The translations under genes were made by a program, and so were the position numbers. Shown here one piece after another: positions 32,521-41,389 of a DNA stretch of 64,000 nucleotides. The notes beneath the pieces were generated by a model that was given only the letters and a program-made list of their open reading frames with translations, was not told where the DNA came from and did no database searches. The stretch lies in NCBI RefSeq assembly GCF_018324685.1, contig NZ_AP023354.1, positions 5,884,426 through 5,948,425 on the forward strand, given 5' to 3'. The number at the start of each line of letters is the position of its first letter. The stretch's first letter is position 1. This stretch comes from Actinocatenispora sera. Its GTDB lineage: Bacteria > Actinomycetota > Actinomycetes > Mycobacteriales > Micromonosporaceae.

Positions 32521-33567
32521 TCAGTTCGGGATGATGGCGACCTTGCCGCGGTCGCCGGCGTCGGCGAGGCGGTATGCGGTGCCGGCGTCGGCGAGGGCGA
32601 ACCGGTCGGTGACCACGATCTCGGGGTGCAGCTGCCAGCGCGCCAGCAGTCCCAGCAGTTCGGCCATCCGGTGCGTGCTGGTGACCCAGGAACCGTGCAC
32701 GGTCAGCTGCCGGTGCAGCAGCAGCGGGCTCGCCTCGACGTCGAACCGGGCGCCCTCGCCGAGCAGCACGACCCGGCCGCGGCGAGCGGTGCCGCGCACC
32801 GCGAGGCTGCGGCCGGCGGTGGCGCCGGAGCAGTCCACCGCCACCTCGCAGCCCGCTCCCCCGGTCAGCTCGGCGATCGCGTCGTCGGCCTCGTCGACGG
32901 TCACCGCGTGATCGATCGCGCCGAGCTCCAGCGCCGCGGCGAGCCGGCGTTCGCTCACGTCCACGCCGATCCGCAGCGGCGCGCCGAGCCTGCCGCCGAG
33001 CAGCCCGACGGCCTGGCCGACCGGGCCGAGCCCGACCACCAGCAGCCGGTCGGCACCCGAGACCGCGGCGCGGCACAGCCCCTCGTACGCGGTGCCGAAG
33101 CCGCACGCCACGCAGGCACCGTCCACCATGGACAGTTCCGGCGGCAGCGGCAGGCAGTCGCGCGCCTGCGCGAGCAGGAACTCCGCGTGCCCGCCGTCAC
33201 GCTGCCAGCCGTATGCGGCGCGCTCCGGCGAGGTGCAGCTGATCTGGTAGCCGAGCCGGCAGTCGGCGCACCGCCCGCACCCGCTGATGTGGTAGACCAC
33301 CACCCGGTCGTCCACCGCCAGCCCGCGCACCTGCGGCCCGACCTCGACCACCGTGCCGGCCGGCTCGTGCCCGGCGATCACGTCCTGGTACGCCTCCGGG
33401 CCGGCGCCGAGGTGTTCCCGGTAGATGGCGCGCAGGTCGCTGCCGCAGATCGTGGAGGCGCCCACCCGCAGCAGCACCTGCCCCGGTCCGGGCACCGGGA
33501 CCGGCACCGATGCGAGGCGCACCGCGCTCCCGCCCGGCAGGTACACCCCGGTCATCGTCTCGCCCAT
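32521..33567 (-). CDS. Zinc-dependent medium-chain alcohol dehydrogenase
   Basis: The 348-residue protein has the catalytic zinc ligands in TICGSDLRA and AGHEPAG, and the structural zinc lobe CGRCADCRLGYQISC with four Cys. The Rossmann motif is VVGLGPVGQAVGLLG, then an Asp for NAD in GVDVSERR. It resembles threonine or sorbitol dehydrogenase-like enzymes. It lies 70 bp downstream of the amidohydrolase gene on the same strand, so both may act on one substrate. The substrate is unknown. Confidence 0.9.
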   Translation of the reverse strand: MGETMTGVYLPGGSAVRLASVPVPVPGPGQVLLRVGASTICGSDLRAIYREHLGAGPEAYQDVIAGHEPAGTVVEVGPQVRGLAVDDRVVVYHISGCGRCADCRLGYQISCTSPERAAYGWQRDGGHAEFLLAQARDCLPLPPELSMVDGACVACGFGTAYEGLCRAAVSGADRLLVVGLGPVGQAVGLLGGRLGAPLRIGVDVSERRLAAALELGAIDHAVTVDEADDAIAELTGGAGCEVAVDCSGATAGRSLAVRGTARRGRVVLLGEGARFDVEASPLLLHRQLTVHGSWVTSTHRMAELLGLLARWQLHPEIVVTDRFALADAGTAYRLADAGDRGKVAIIPN

Positions 33568-33637
33568 GCGCCCTCCCGATCGCCGATCCTTGGACCGACC
33601 CTAGGGTCTGGACCGGCCGCCGGCGGTGTGCAAGTGC

Positions 33638-34537
33638 TCACCCGTCGGCGGCGTCGGCGAGCAGCCGGGCGGCGTTGTCGTGCAGTACCGCGCGCAGCCA
33701 TTCCGGGCCGAGGCCGAGCCGGTGCAGCACTGCGAGCTGGTGCGCGTACGGGTACGGGATGTTCGGGAAGTCGGAGCCGAGCACGATCCGGTCGGCGAGC
33801 GCGCCGAGCACCGGCACCAGCTCCGGCGGGAACGGCGACACCCGCTCGGTGAAGTCGGTGAACGCCATCGTCGTGTCCAGGTACACGTGCTCGTATCGCC
33901 GGGCCAGGTCGAGGAAGTCCGCGTAGTCCGGCATGCCCAGGTGCGCCACCACCAGCCGCAGGCCCGGGTGGCGGGCCAGCACCTCGGTGATCGGCCCGAC
34001 GCCGGTGAAGGCGCCCTCCTGCGGGCCCCGGCCGCAGTGACACACCACCGGTACCCGGTGTGCGGCGAGCAGCGCCCAGACGCCGTCGAGCAGGGGGTCG
34101 CGCGGATCGTACCCGCCGACCTGCAGGTGCGACTTGACCACCACGGCACCGCGGCGCAGCGCGTCGGTCAGGTAGTCCACCGCGTCCGGCTCGGGGAAGA
34201 ACGTCGCCGACGGCAGGCAGTCCGGCGTCACGGCGGCGAAGTCCAACGCCCAGTCGTTGAGCCAGCGCGCCATCCCGGGTTTGTGCGGGTAGACCAGCGC
34301 CGGGAACCGCAGCACGCCCAGCGACCGCAGGTGCGCGAGCCGCGCCGGCTGGGCCCAGCGGTACGTGATCGGCCACGCCACCCCGAGCTGCTGCTCGGCG
34401 CCGTCGAAGTAGCGCCACACCTTGTGCAGCACCCGGTCGGGCAGGAAGTGCACGTGCAGGTCGATCGCACCGGGCAGGCCGAGCGCGCGCAGGTAGCCCG
34501 GCACCGCCTCGTCGTCGTCCGGCGGCAACATCGGCAT
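33638..34537 (-). CDS. Amidohydrolase family (amidohydrolase 2 type) protein
   Basis: The 299-residue protein shows the metal-dependent hydrolase pattern: IDLHVHFLP at the start, VVKSHLQVGG, VVCHCGRGP, VVAHLGMPDYADF and IVLGSDFPNIPY with the final Asp. ATG 34537 was taken because the domain starts right after it; an in-frame start upstream would add only a low-complexity Arg/Pro stretch. It lies between the universal stress protein and the alcohol dehydrogenase on one strand. Confidence 0.85.
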   Translation of the reverse strand: MPMLPPDDDEAVPGYLRALGLPGAIDLHVHFLPDRVLHKVWRYFDGAEQQLGVAWPITYRWAQPARLAHLRSLGVLRFPALVYPHKPGMARWLNDWALDFAAVTPDCLPSATFFPEPDAVDYLTDALRRGAVVVKSHLQVGGYDPRDPLLDGVWALLAAHRVPVVCHCGRGPQEGAFTGVGPITEVLARHPGLRLVVAHLGMPDYADFLDLARRYEHVYLDTTMAFTDFTERVSPFPPELVPVLGALADRIVLGSDFPNIPYPYAHQLAVLHRLGLGPEWLRAVLHDNAARLLADAADG

Positions 34538-34637
34538 CGCCCGATCGTACGAGCCGGCCCGCCCGGGTCTCGCCGCCGGCCGCCCCGTACCGGCCGGCGG
34601 CCGGGTGGCGGCCGGCGGCACCGTGCCGGCCGGCAGG

Positions 34638-35531
34638 TCAGCGGGAGCGGAGCACGGCGACCGGGCACGGCGCCCGGTGCAGCAGCGAGCGGCTGGTCGA
34701 GCCGAGTACCAGGCCGGCGAAGCCGCCGCGGCCGCGCGAACCGACCGCGAGCAGCCAGGCGTCGGCGCTGCGCTGCAGCAGCTCCGGCACCGGGGTGCCG
34801 TGCACCAGCACCGGCTCGACCGGCACGTCCGGGTACCGCTCCCGCCAGCCGGCGAGCGACTCCGAGAGCATCCGCCGCTCCTCCTCGGCCACCTCGTCGA
34901 GGTTGTAGTACAGCGGGACGCGATCGTGCGGGCGGTCGGAGCCGGGCGCCATCCAGGCGTGCACCGCGACCAGCCGGGCCCGCCGCCAGGACGCCTCGGC
35001 GAACGCGAACTCGATCGCCGCCTCCGAGAGCGCCGAACCGTCCACCCCGACCACGACCGATCGGTCGGCGTCGGACGGCGGTACGTTCTCGGTCGCCGGG
35101 ACGACGACCACCGGCCCGCGGGCGTGCGCGGCGACCTGGGCGCTGACCGAGCCGAGCAGCAGCCCGGACAGCCCGCCGAGGCCGCGCTGACCGACCACGG
35201 TCAGCGCCGCGTCGCCGGAGCGCTCCACCAGTACCCGGGCCGGCGACGCCTCCACGAAGTCGCCGTCGATCGTGATGTCCGGGTACTCCTCGCGCAGCCG
35301 GTCGACCTCGGCGCCGAGCTGCCGGCGCGCCTCGTCCCGGATCGCCTCGGTGTCGGGCAGCTCCCCGCGCGCCTGCACCGTGTACGCCTGGGCGGGCCAG
35401 CGGAACGCGGCCACCAGCCGCAGCGGATGCCGGCGCAGCGTCGCCGCGTCGGCGGCCCACCGGGCGGCGGCGAGGCTCGCTGGCGAGCCGTCGACCCCGA
35501 CCAGGATCGGCGGGTTCGCGGTGCCGCTCAT
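34638..35531 (-). CDS. Universal stress protein with two UspA domains
   Basis: The 297-residue protein is a tandem UspA: domain 1 about 5-140 (ILVGVDGSPASLAAARWA, then VVGQRGLGGLSGLLLGSVS) and domain 2 about 150-295 (VVVGVDGSALSEAAIEFA, then VGSRGRGGFAGLVLGSTSRS). Both retain the G-2x-G-9x-G-S/T ATP-binding loop. Such proteins belong to hypoxia and stress regulons in actinobacteria. An Acg-type flavoprotein gene, another dormancy-type family, lies 1.1 kb to the right. Confidence 0.95.
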   Translation of the reverse strand: MSGTANPPILVGVDGSPASLAAARWAADAATLRRHPLRLVAAFRWPAQAYTVQARGELPDTEAIRDEARRQLGAEVDRLREEYPDITIDGDFVEASPARVLVERSGDAALTVVGQRGLGGLSGLLLGSVSAQVAAHARGPVVVVPATENVPPSDADRSVVVGVDGSALSEAAIEFAFAEASWRRARLVAVHAWMAPGSDRPHDRVPLYYNLDEVAEEERRMLSESLAGWRERYPDVPVEPVLVHGTPVPELLQRSADAWLLAVGSRGRGGFAGLVLGSTSRSLLHRAPCPVAVLRSR

Positions 35532-35780
35532 GTCGCCTCCCTACCAACCGTCGGTCTCTTCGTTCGTCGAGGCTGTCGAGCGCCGTGTGCACCGGTCCGC
35601 GACGGACCGGATGACGGGGGTGGGTACCCGTGATCGTACCGGCGCGGCTGCCTCCGGACCCGGTCCTCGCCGTGACGACACCGACCGATCGGGCGTTGCA
35701 CCTCACCCGTTCGGCCGAGCGCGGCACGCTGCGGTACCCCCGATACTTGCCCAGGCAAAAATGAGAGGGGATTCAGGCCG

Positions 35781-36368
35781 GTGACAGCTTTGGGCGCTAC
35801 GTGGATGGTTCCGGCCTTCGGAGCCGTCGCCGGCGCCTATCTGCTCGTCATCACCACCTGGGTGATCTGGCGGCTGGTGGTCGACCGCCGCCGTGGCGGC
35901 ATGGTCGACCCGGCGGACCCGGACGATCCCCGGGTCTGGTTTCGCACCGGTACGGTGCGCTGGCTGCCGGAATCGGCGGACGGGCCGACACCACCCGCCG
36001 GCTCGCAGCTCGGGATGTCCCTGACGCTGTGGCGCGACGTGCTCGGGTTCGACGTGACCGCGGCGAGCGGCCCGGCCGGCAGCACCGGTACGGGAGGGCC
36101 GCCGTCACTGCACGTCGTGCTCAGCGCGGGTGGTCGGCGCATCGAGCTCGCGCCGGGCACGCGCGGCCGGTACCGCGCGTTCGACGTCAAGGGCATGCGG
36201 CTGGCGTTGACGGTGGACGACCTCGACGCGGTGCTCGCCGCCGCGGACGATGCCGGCTGGCACCGGACAGACCCGCCGGTACCGGGTGAATTCGGTGCGG
36301 CCGGGCCACGGTACGGCTACCTGCACGACCCGTCCGGCACCACCATCGAGCTCATTCAGCCGGCCTGA
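35781..36368 (+). CDS. Membrane-anchored VOC-like protein
   Basis: Residues 8-30 of 195 form one hydrophobic helix (VPAFGAVAGAYLLVITTWVI), followed by basic RRRGG. The rest resembles a VOC/glyoxalase domain: LTLWRDVLGFDVT, LHVVLSAGGRRIELAPG, LALTVDDLDAVLAAADDAG and a C-terminal YLHDPSGTTIELIQP. VOC proteins are normally soluble, so the anchor is unusual. The GTG start has AGAGGGG upstream at a long distance; the ATG at 35805 is an alternative. Function unknown. Confidence 0.72.
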   Translation: MTALGATWMVPAFGAVAGAYLLVITTWVIWRLVVDRRRGGMVDPADPDDPRVWFRTGTVRWLPESADGPTPPAGSQLGMSLTLWRDVLGFDVTAASGPAGSTGTGGPPSLHVVLSAGGRRIELAPGTRGRYRAFDVKGMRLALTVDDLDAVLAAADDAGWHRTDPPVPGEFGAAGPRYGYLHDPSGTTIELIQPA

Positions 36369-36611
36369 CCCGCAGCCCTGGCACGACGGTCGAGCCGTCC
36401 CGCCGCGCCGGGTCGCCGGTCCGCACCGAACGCTCGTCGCCGGCTGCCGCGAACCGTCCCGCCGCAGCCGTGCCCGGCCGCACAATGAAGCCACGGGCTC
36501 GCCGGTCCGCCCGCGAACCGGGCACCGGTACATCGAGCCGGGCGAACCGAAGACCCGCAACGACACCGCAGACCGAGCGCCAGCCGACGGCGCGGCGTGG
36601 GAGGAGTGCGG

Positions 36612-37781
36612 ATGAGCGAGCTCCGCGACCTGTTGCGGCGGGCCGAACGCGATCTGCAGCGCGGCCCGCGCGGCGCCGAACACTCCGACCCCGCGCGGCT
36701 CTGGCGGGAACTGGTCGAGCTGCGCGAACGGGCCGCCCACGTCGACGACGACACGCGGCTGCTCGGCGCCGCCCGGCAGCTCGCCGAACGCGCCTCGGAC
36801 GTGGCCACCGGCCCGCCGGTACCCACCGAGACGCTCGCCGGCACGATCGCCGCGGCGGTGCTGGCGCCGTCGATGCACAACAGCCAACCGTGGCGGTTCG
36901 CCGTCGGTACCGGGCGGGTCGAGGTACGGCTGGATCTCCAGCGGCGGCTGCCGGTCGCCGACCCCGACGACGTCGCGGCCCGGATCGCCTGCGGCGCCGC
37001 GGTACACAACCTGCGGTTGGCGTTCCCCGTGCGGCTGGGCCGGGCCGCCGAGGTGGCGCTGCTGCCCGACCCGGCCGATCCGACCCTGCTCGCGGTCGTG
37101 CGTCCGGGCGCTGCCCGACCGGCCGCACCGCGCGAGCAGGCGCTGCACGCCGCGATCGCCCGCCGGCACAGCAACCGGTACCCGTTCCGGGACGACGTGC
37201 CGGTCGAACCGACGCTGCATGCCACGCTGACCGACGCGGCCCGTACCCGGGGCTGCTGGCTGGATCTGGTGGTGGAGCCGGCGACCCGGCAGCTGCTCGG
37301 CGAGCTGGTCACCGACGCCGACCGGGTGCTGCGCGCCGACCCGGCGTACGAGCAGGAGCTGTCGGGGTGGATCCGCCGTGACGCGGGAGCCACCGACGGG
37401 ATACCGGGTGGCGCCGCCGGGCCACGGCCCGAACCGGGCGACCCGCTGCCCGGGCGCGACTACGGTGGCGCGCCGCGGCGACCGGACCGCGGATTCGAAC
37501 CGGCGCCGCTGGTGGCGGTGCTGGGTGGGCCGGGCGAGCATCCGGCCGATCAGCTCGCGGTCGGCGAGGCGCTGCAGGCGGTACTGCTCGCCGCCACCGA
37601 CGGCGGCCTCGTCGCGTCGCTCTACTCGCAGGTGCTGGAGGTACCGGAGGCGCGGTCGCGGCTGCGCCGGATGGCCGGTCGGCTCGGCTCGCCCTACCTG
37701 GTGCTGCGGATCGGCTACCCTTCCCGGCCGACGTTCGCCACCCCGCGCCGCCCGGTCGCCGAGGTGGTCGACCTGCGCTGA
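36612..37781 (+). CDS. Acg-family FMN-binding nitroreductase-like protein
   Basis: The 389-residue protein has the Acg/nitroreductase signature AAAVLAPSMHNSQPWRF and a second ARRHSNRYPFRDD segment, with a C-terminal GLVASLYSQVLEV. Acg proteins (for example Rv2032) are nitroreductase-like FMN-binding proteins of the DosR dormancy regulon, thought to sequester flavin. GGAGGAG precedes the ATG. The first 60 residues are a charged helical extension. No DosR box was found upstream. Confidence 0.85.
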   Translation: MSELRDLLRRAERDLQRGPRGAEHSDPARLWRELVELRERAAHVDDDTRLLGAARQLAERASDVATGPPVPTETLAGTIAAAVLAPSMHNSQPWRFAVGTGRVEVRLDLQRRLPVADPDDVAARIACGAAVHNLRLAFPVRLGRAAEVALLPDPADPTLLAVVRPGAARPAAPREQALHAAIARRHSNRYPFRDDVPVEPTLHATLTDAARTRGCWLDLVVEPATRQLLGELVTDADRVLRADPAYEQELSGWIRRDAGATDGIPGGAAGPRPEPGDPLPGRDYGGAPRRPDRGFEPAPLVAVLGGPGEHPADQLAVGEALQAVLLAATDGGLVASLYSQVLEVPEARSRLRRMAGRLGSPYLVLRIGYPSRPTFATPRRPVAEVVDLR

Positions 37782-37807
37782 GCCCGCTGCCCGGCTCGGC
37801 GCGCGGG

Positions 37808-39282
37808 TCACCGGTCCTCGACGACCGGGAACCGGCGCGGTGCGATCAGCACGCAGGCGACGCCGAGCACGGCGGTACCCAGCAGCGCCAGGAACACCTG
37901 GTGGCTGGCGTCGTGCACGGCGGTACGCAGGTAGCGCGCCACCGCGGAGCCGGGGTCGGCGGCGAGGATCCGGCCGATCCCGTCGACCTGGTCGGGCAGC
38001 GGTCCGAGGCCGGGTACCGGTTGGGCCAGCGCCGCGGTGAGGCTCGCGTTGCTGATCGCCGCGTACACCGCGGCGCCGATGCTCTGGCCGAGGTAGCGGC
38101 CGAACATCGTGCCGCCGGTCACCACCCCGCGCCGGCCGTAGCGCACCGTGGACTGGGTGCCGACCAGCATCGAGGTGGACATCAACCCGAAGCCACCGCC
38201 CATCACCACGGTCGCGACCACCAGCTGCCAGGCCGGCCCGCTCGCCGGTACCAGCACCAGCACGCCGGTGGCGAGCACCACCAGCAGGGTGCCGGCCAGG
38301 GCCGTGTCCCGGAACCCGATCCGCAGGTACAGCCGGTTGGACAGGCTGGACGAGATCGGCCAGGTGATGCTCATCGCGGCGAGCACGAACCCGGCCGCGG
38401 TCGGCGACAGCCCGGACACCTGCTGCGCGTAGGTGGGCAGCACGGTGTTCATCCCGATCACGATCAGCCCGAGTACGACCATGGTCAGGTTGCGCCGACG
38501 AGGGTCCGGCGGGTCCACAGCCAGCCCGGCATCACCGGCTCGGCCGCGTGCCGTTCCACCACCACCGCCACGCCGACCAGTACCGCGGCGACGCCGAACA
38601 CCGCGAGGCTGGGCGCCGACAGCCACGGCCACCGGCTGCCGCCGGACAACAGGCCGACGATCAGTGCCGCGGTCGCACCGAGCACCAGCGCGGCGCCGGC
38701 GTAGTCGATCCGGTGTTTCTTCCGCTCGATGCGTTCGGTCAGGTGCCGCACCAGCATCCACAGCGCGAACCCGCCGAGCGGCAGGTTGATCAGGAAGATC
38801 CACCGCCACGACACGTACTGGCTGAACAGCCCGCCGGCGGCTGGGCCGACCAGCGCCGAGATGCCCCACACGCTCGACAGCCAGCCCTGCACCCGGCCGC
38901 GCTCGGCGATCGAGTACAGGTCGCCGGCGACGGTGGCGACCGTCGCCTGGATCGAGCCGGCACCCAGCCCCTGGATGCCGCGGAACACGATCAGCGCCAG
39001 CATGCTCGGCGCCGCAGCGCAGGCGGCCGAGGCGGCGAGGAACGTGGCCACCCCGGCGATCAGCACCGGCTTGCGGCCGTACAGGTCGGCGAGCTTGCCG
39101 TACAGCGGGATCGTCACCGTCTGCGCCAGCAGGTAGGTGGAGAACACCCAGGCGAACAGGTGCTGACCGCCCAGGTCCGCCACCACCGAGGGCAGCGCGG
39201 TCGCCACGATCGTGGTGTCCATCGCCGCCAACCCCATGGTCAGCACCAGCGCGACGAGCACCCGGGCCCGACGGTCGGCCAT
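37808..39282 (-). pseudogene. MFS (DHA2-type, 14-TM) exporter, split by an apparent frameshift
   Basis: The N-terminal half (39282 to 38485, 265 codons) has the DHA2 start LVLTMGLAAMDTTIVATALP and motif A GKLADLYGRKP, with ribosome site GGAGG. It stops after WTRRTLVGAT. The second half continues one frame away from about 38500 (LTMVVLGLIVIGMNTVLPTY) to the end RRFPVVEDR. Restoring one missing base near 38495-38505 gives about 490 residues, the normal DHA2 length. This may be a sequencing or assembly error, as two nearby genes show the same kind of shift. As written the gene is broken. Confidence 0.78.
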
Positions 39283-39453
39283 CAGCCTCCTTCGTCCGCG
39301 GCGGCGGCGTCACCGCCACCCACGAACCTATCGGCTCACGGTCGACCGCCCGCCCCACCCCTCCGCCGGCAGCTCGACAGGGCGCGATCGAGGCCGGCGC
39401 GCCGCAGCCCCATCACGCCCGCCAGCGGGCCCGCGGCCGAAGCCGACGGCGGT

Positions 39454-39525
39454 AGCGGGTCCGGCGGCCGAAGCGGCAGCGGGTCCGGCGGCCGAAGCGG
39501 CAGCGGGTCCGGCGGCCGAAGCGGC
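39454..39525. repeat. Three perfect 24-bp tandem repeats
   Basis: The unit starting AGCGGGTCCGGCGGCCGAAG is repeated exactly three times (39454, 39478, 39502), with degenerate flanks on both sides, just downstream of the permease stop at 39539. It lies in the 256-bp gap before the converged MFS start region. Confidence 0.8.
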
Positions 39526-39538
39526 CGACGGTAGCGGG

Positions 39539-40432
39539 TCACCGGCTGAAGCCGGCGGCGAGGCCGCGGAGCAGGTGGCGGCGGCCGAACAGGTACAGGG
39601 CGAGCATCGGCAGGGCGGACAGCACGACGGCGGCCATCAGGCCGGGCACGTCGGTACCGTGCTGGCCCTGGAAGTTCCACAGCCCCAGCGGCAGCACCCG
39701 CCAGCGCGAGCTCTGCGTCAACACCAGCGGGAACAGGATGCCGTTCCAGGCATTGAGGCCGGACACGATGCCGACGGTGATCAGCCCCGGCCGCGACAGC
39801 GGTACCACCAGCTGGAGAAAGACGCGGCCGTTGCCGGCGCCGTCGAGCTCCATCGACTGGTACAGCTCGTCCGGGATGTCGCGCAGCGAGCTGGTCAGCA
39901 CCACGATCGCCAGCGGCAGTGAGAACGCCGCGGTGGGCAGCACGATCGCGGTGAGCGAGTCGTACATGCTGAGCCGGGTGATGATCAGGTAGACCGGGAC
40001 GATCACCGCCTGCGCCGGGATCGCCAGCCCGAACAGGAAGACCGACAGCCCGGCACGAACCAGCCGGCTGCGATTGCGCACGATGGCGTACGCGGCCGGC
40101 AGCGCGGCGCCGAGGGTGAGCAGGATGGTGGCCACCGTGACGATGGCGCTGTTGCGCAGGAACCCGCTGAAACCCAGCCGCAGCGCCCGGCCGTAGTTGT
40201 CCAGGCTCAGGTCGGTCGGCACCGGCAGGGCGCCGTTCGACAGGTACGCGTCGGCCGGGCGCAGGCTCGTCACCACGATGAAGTAGACCGGGACCGCCAC
40301 CACCAGCAGCCACAGCACCAGCGCGACCGCGGCCGGCACCCGGCCGCCCAGCTTCCCGCTCGCCCGCCCGGCCCGGGCGAGGCCACCCGGCCGCCTGCGA
40401 CGGGCGGGCAGGGGACGACTGCGGCGGTTCAC
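39539..40432 (-). CDS. Sugar ABC transporter permease (MalG-type)
   Basis: The 297-residue protein has a basic N-terminus, six helices and the EAA-type loop ELYQSMELDGAGNGRVFLQL. The GTG start overlaps the stop of the previous permease gene (GTGA). It belongs to the beta-xyloside-type importer operon with the binding protein at 41390-42694. No ATPase is encoded here. Confidence 0.9.
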   Translation of the reverse strand: MNRRSRPLPARRRRPGGLARAGRASGKLGGRVPAAVALVLWLLVVAVPVYFIVVTSLRPADAYLSNGALPVPTDLSLDNYGRALRLGFSGFLRNSAIVTVATILLTLGAALPAAYAIVRNRSRLVRAGLSVFLFGLAIPAQAVIVPVYLIITRLSMYDSLTAIVLPTAAFSLPLAIVVLTSSLRDIPDELYQSMELDGAGNGRVFLQLVVPLSRPGLITVGIVSGLNAWNGILFPLVLTQSSRWRVLPLGLWNFQGQHGTDVPGLMAAVVLSALPMLALYLFGRRHLLRGLAAGFSR

Positions 40433-41262
40433 AGCCCCTCCCGGTCGCTGTCCATCCGGGCGAACCCGCTGGCCCGCACGATCAGCACGGACAGCCCCGC
40501 GCCGACGACCACCAGCAGCAACGCCAGCGCGCTGGCGTAGCCCATGTCGAAGCCGACGAATCCGGTGCGATACATGTGCAGTGGAAGCACCTCCGTGGCG
40601 TCGCCCGGACCACCCCCGGTCAGCAGCAGGATCGTCTCGAAGTACGTCAGCGAACCGACGATCATCAGTACCGAGGAGGCGACGACGGTGTGCCGCAGCT
40701 GCGGCAGCGTCACCGCGACGAACTGCCGGACGCGGGTGGCACCGTCCAGCGCGGCCGCCTCGTACAGCTGGGTGGGGATCTGGCGGGCGGCACCCTGGTA
40801 GATCAGCGTGTGGAACGGCACCCACTGCCAGGCCAGCACCGCGACCACCACGTACAGCGCGCGGTGCGGGTCGCCGATCAGGTTCGGCGACGGGATGTGC
40901 AGGGCGTTGGCGAGCGCGGCCGGCGCGCCGAAGTTCGGATCCAGCAGCGCCTGCCAGCTCAACGCGATCGCCGCGAGCGACAGCAGCAGCGGCAGGAAGA
41001 ACACCGCCGACAGCACCGCCCGGTGCCGCTGCGGGCCGGCCGACCAGACCCCCAGCAGCAGCGCCAGCGGCGTCTGTACCACCCAGGACACCACCGTGAG
41101 CAGCAACGTGATGCGGATGCCGTGCGGTACCTCGGTGTCGTGCACCAGCGCCCGCCAGTTGGCCAGGCCGGCCCAGTGCGGCGCGCCGAGCCCGTTCCAG
41201 GCGGTCAGGCTCAGGTAGGCGACCACGACGATCGGTAGCAGCGCGAACACGGCGAACAGCAC
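40429..41262 (-). CDS. Sugar ABC transporter permease (MalF-type), N-terminus disrupted by an apparent frameshift
   Basis: The open frame gives 277 residues with the EAA loop QLYEAAALDGATRVRQFVAV. It begins in the middle of the usual first helix (LFAVFALLPIVVVAYLSL). The same frame upstream reads GIGWLAPAGV, which belongs to the family N-terminus, but it has no start codon. An ATG at 41393, overlapping the binding-protein stop (ATGA), reads MSTGDAVLPAEARAGG in the next frame. One missing base between about 41290 and 41350, where C and G runs occur, would join them into a normal 320-residue permease. Translation from GTG 41262 is the only intact option. Confidence 0.75.
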   Translation of the reverse strand: MLFAVFALLPIVVVAYLSLTAWNGLGAPHWAGLANWRALVHDTEVPHGIRITLLLTVVSWVVQTPLALLLGVWSAGPQRHRAVLSAVFFLPLLLSLAAIALSWQALLDPNFGAPAALANALHIPSPNLIGDPHRALYVVVAVLAWQWVPFHTLIYQGAARQIPTQLYEAAALDGATRVRQFVAVTLPQLRHTVVASSVLMIVGSLTYFETILLLTGGGPGDATEVLPLHMYRTGFVGFDMGYASALALLLVVVGAGLSVLIVRASGFARMDSDREGL

Positions 41263-41389
41263 CCCGGCCGGGGCCAGCCAGCCGATCCCCGGCCGCTGCC
41301 GGGACGTCGCGGAACTCGCGCCCCTCCGCGGGAAGGGGCGCGTCGCCCGCCGGCCCGCGCTTCCGCCGGAAGCACCGCGTCGCCGGTAC

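Noticed and set aside
35532..36611. DosR-type box upstream of UspA or Acg genes
   Set aside because: I looked for a GGGACT...AGTCCC-like dyad and found none.
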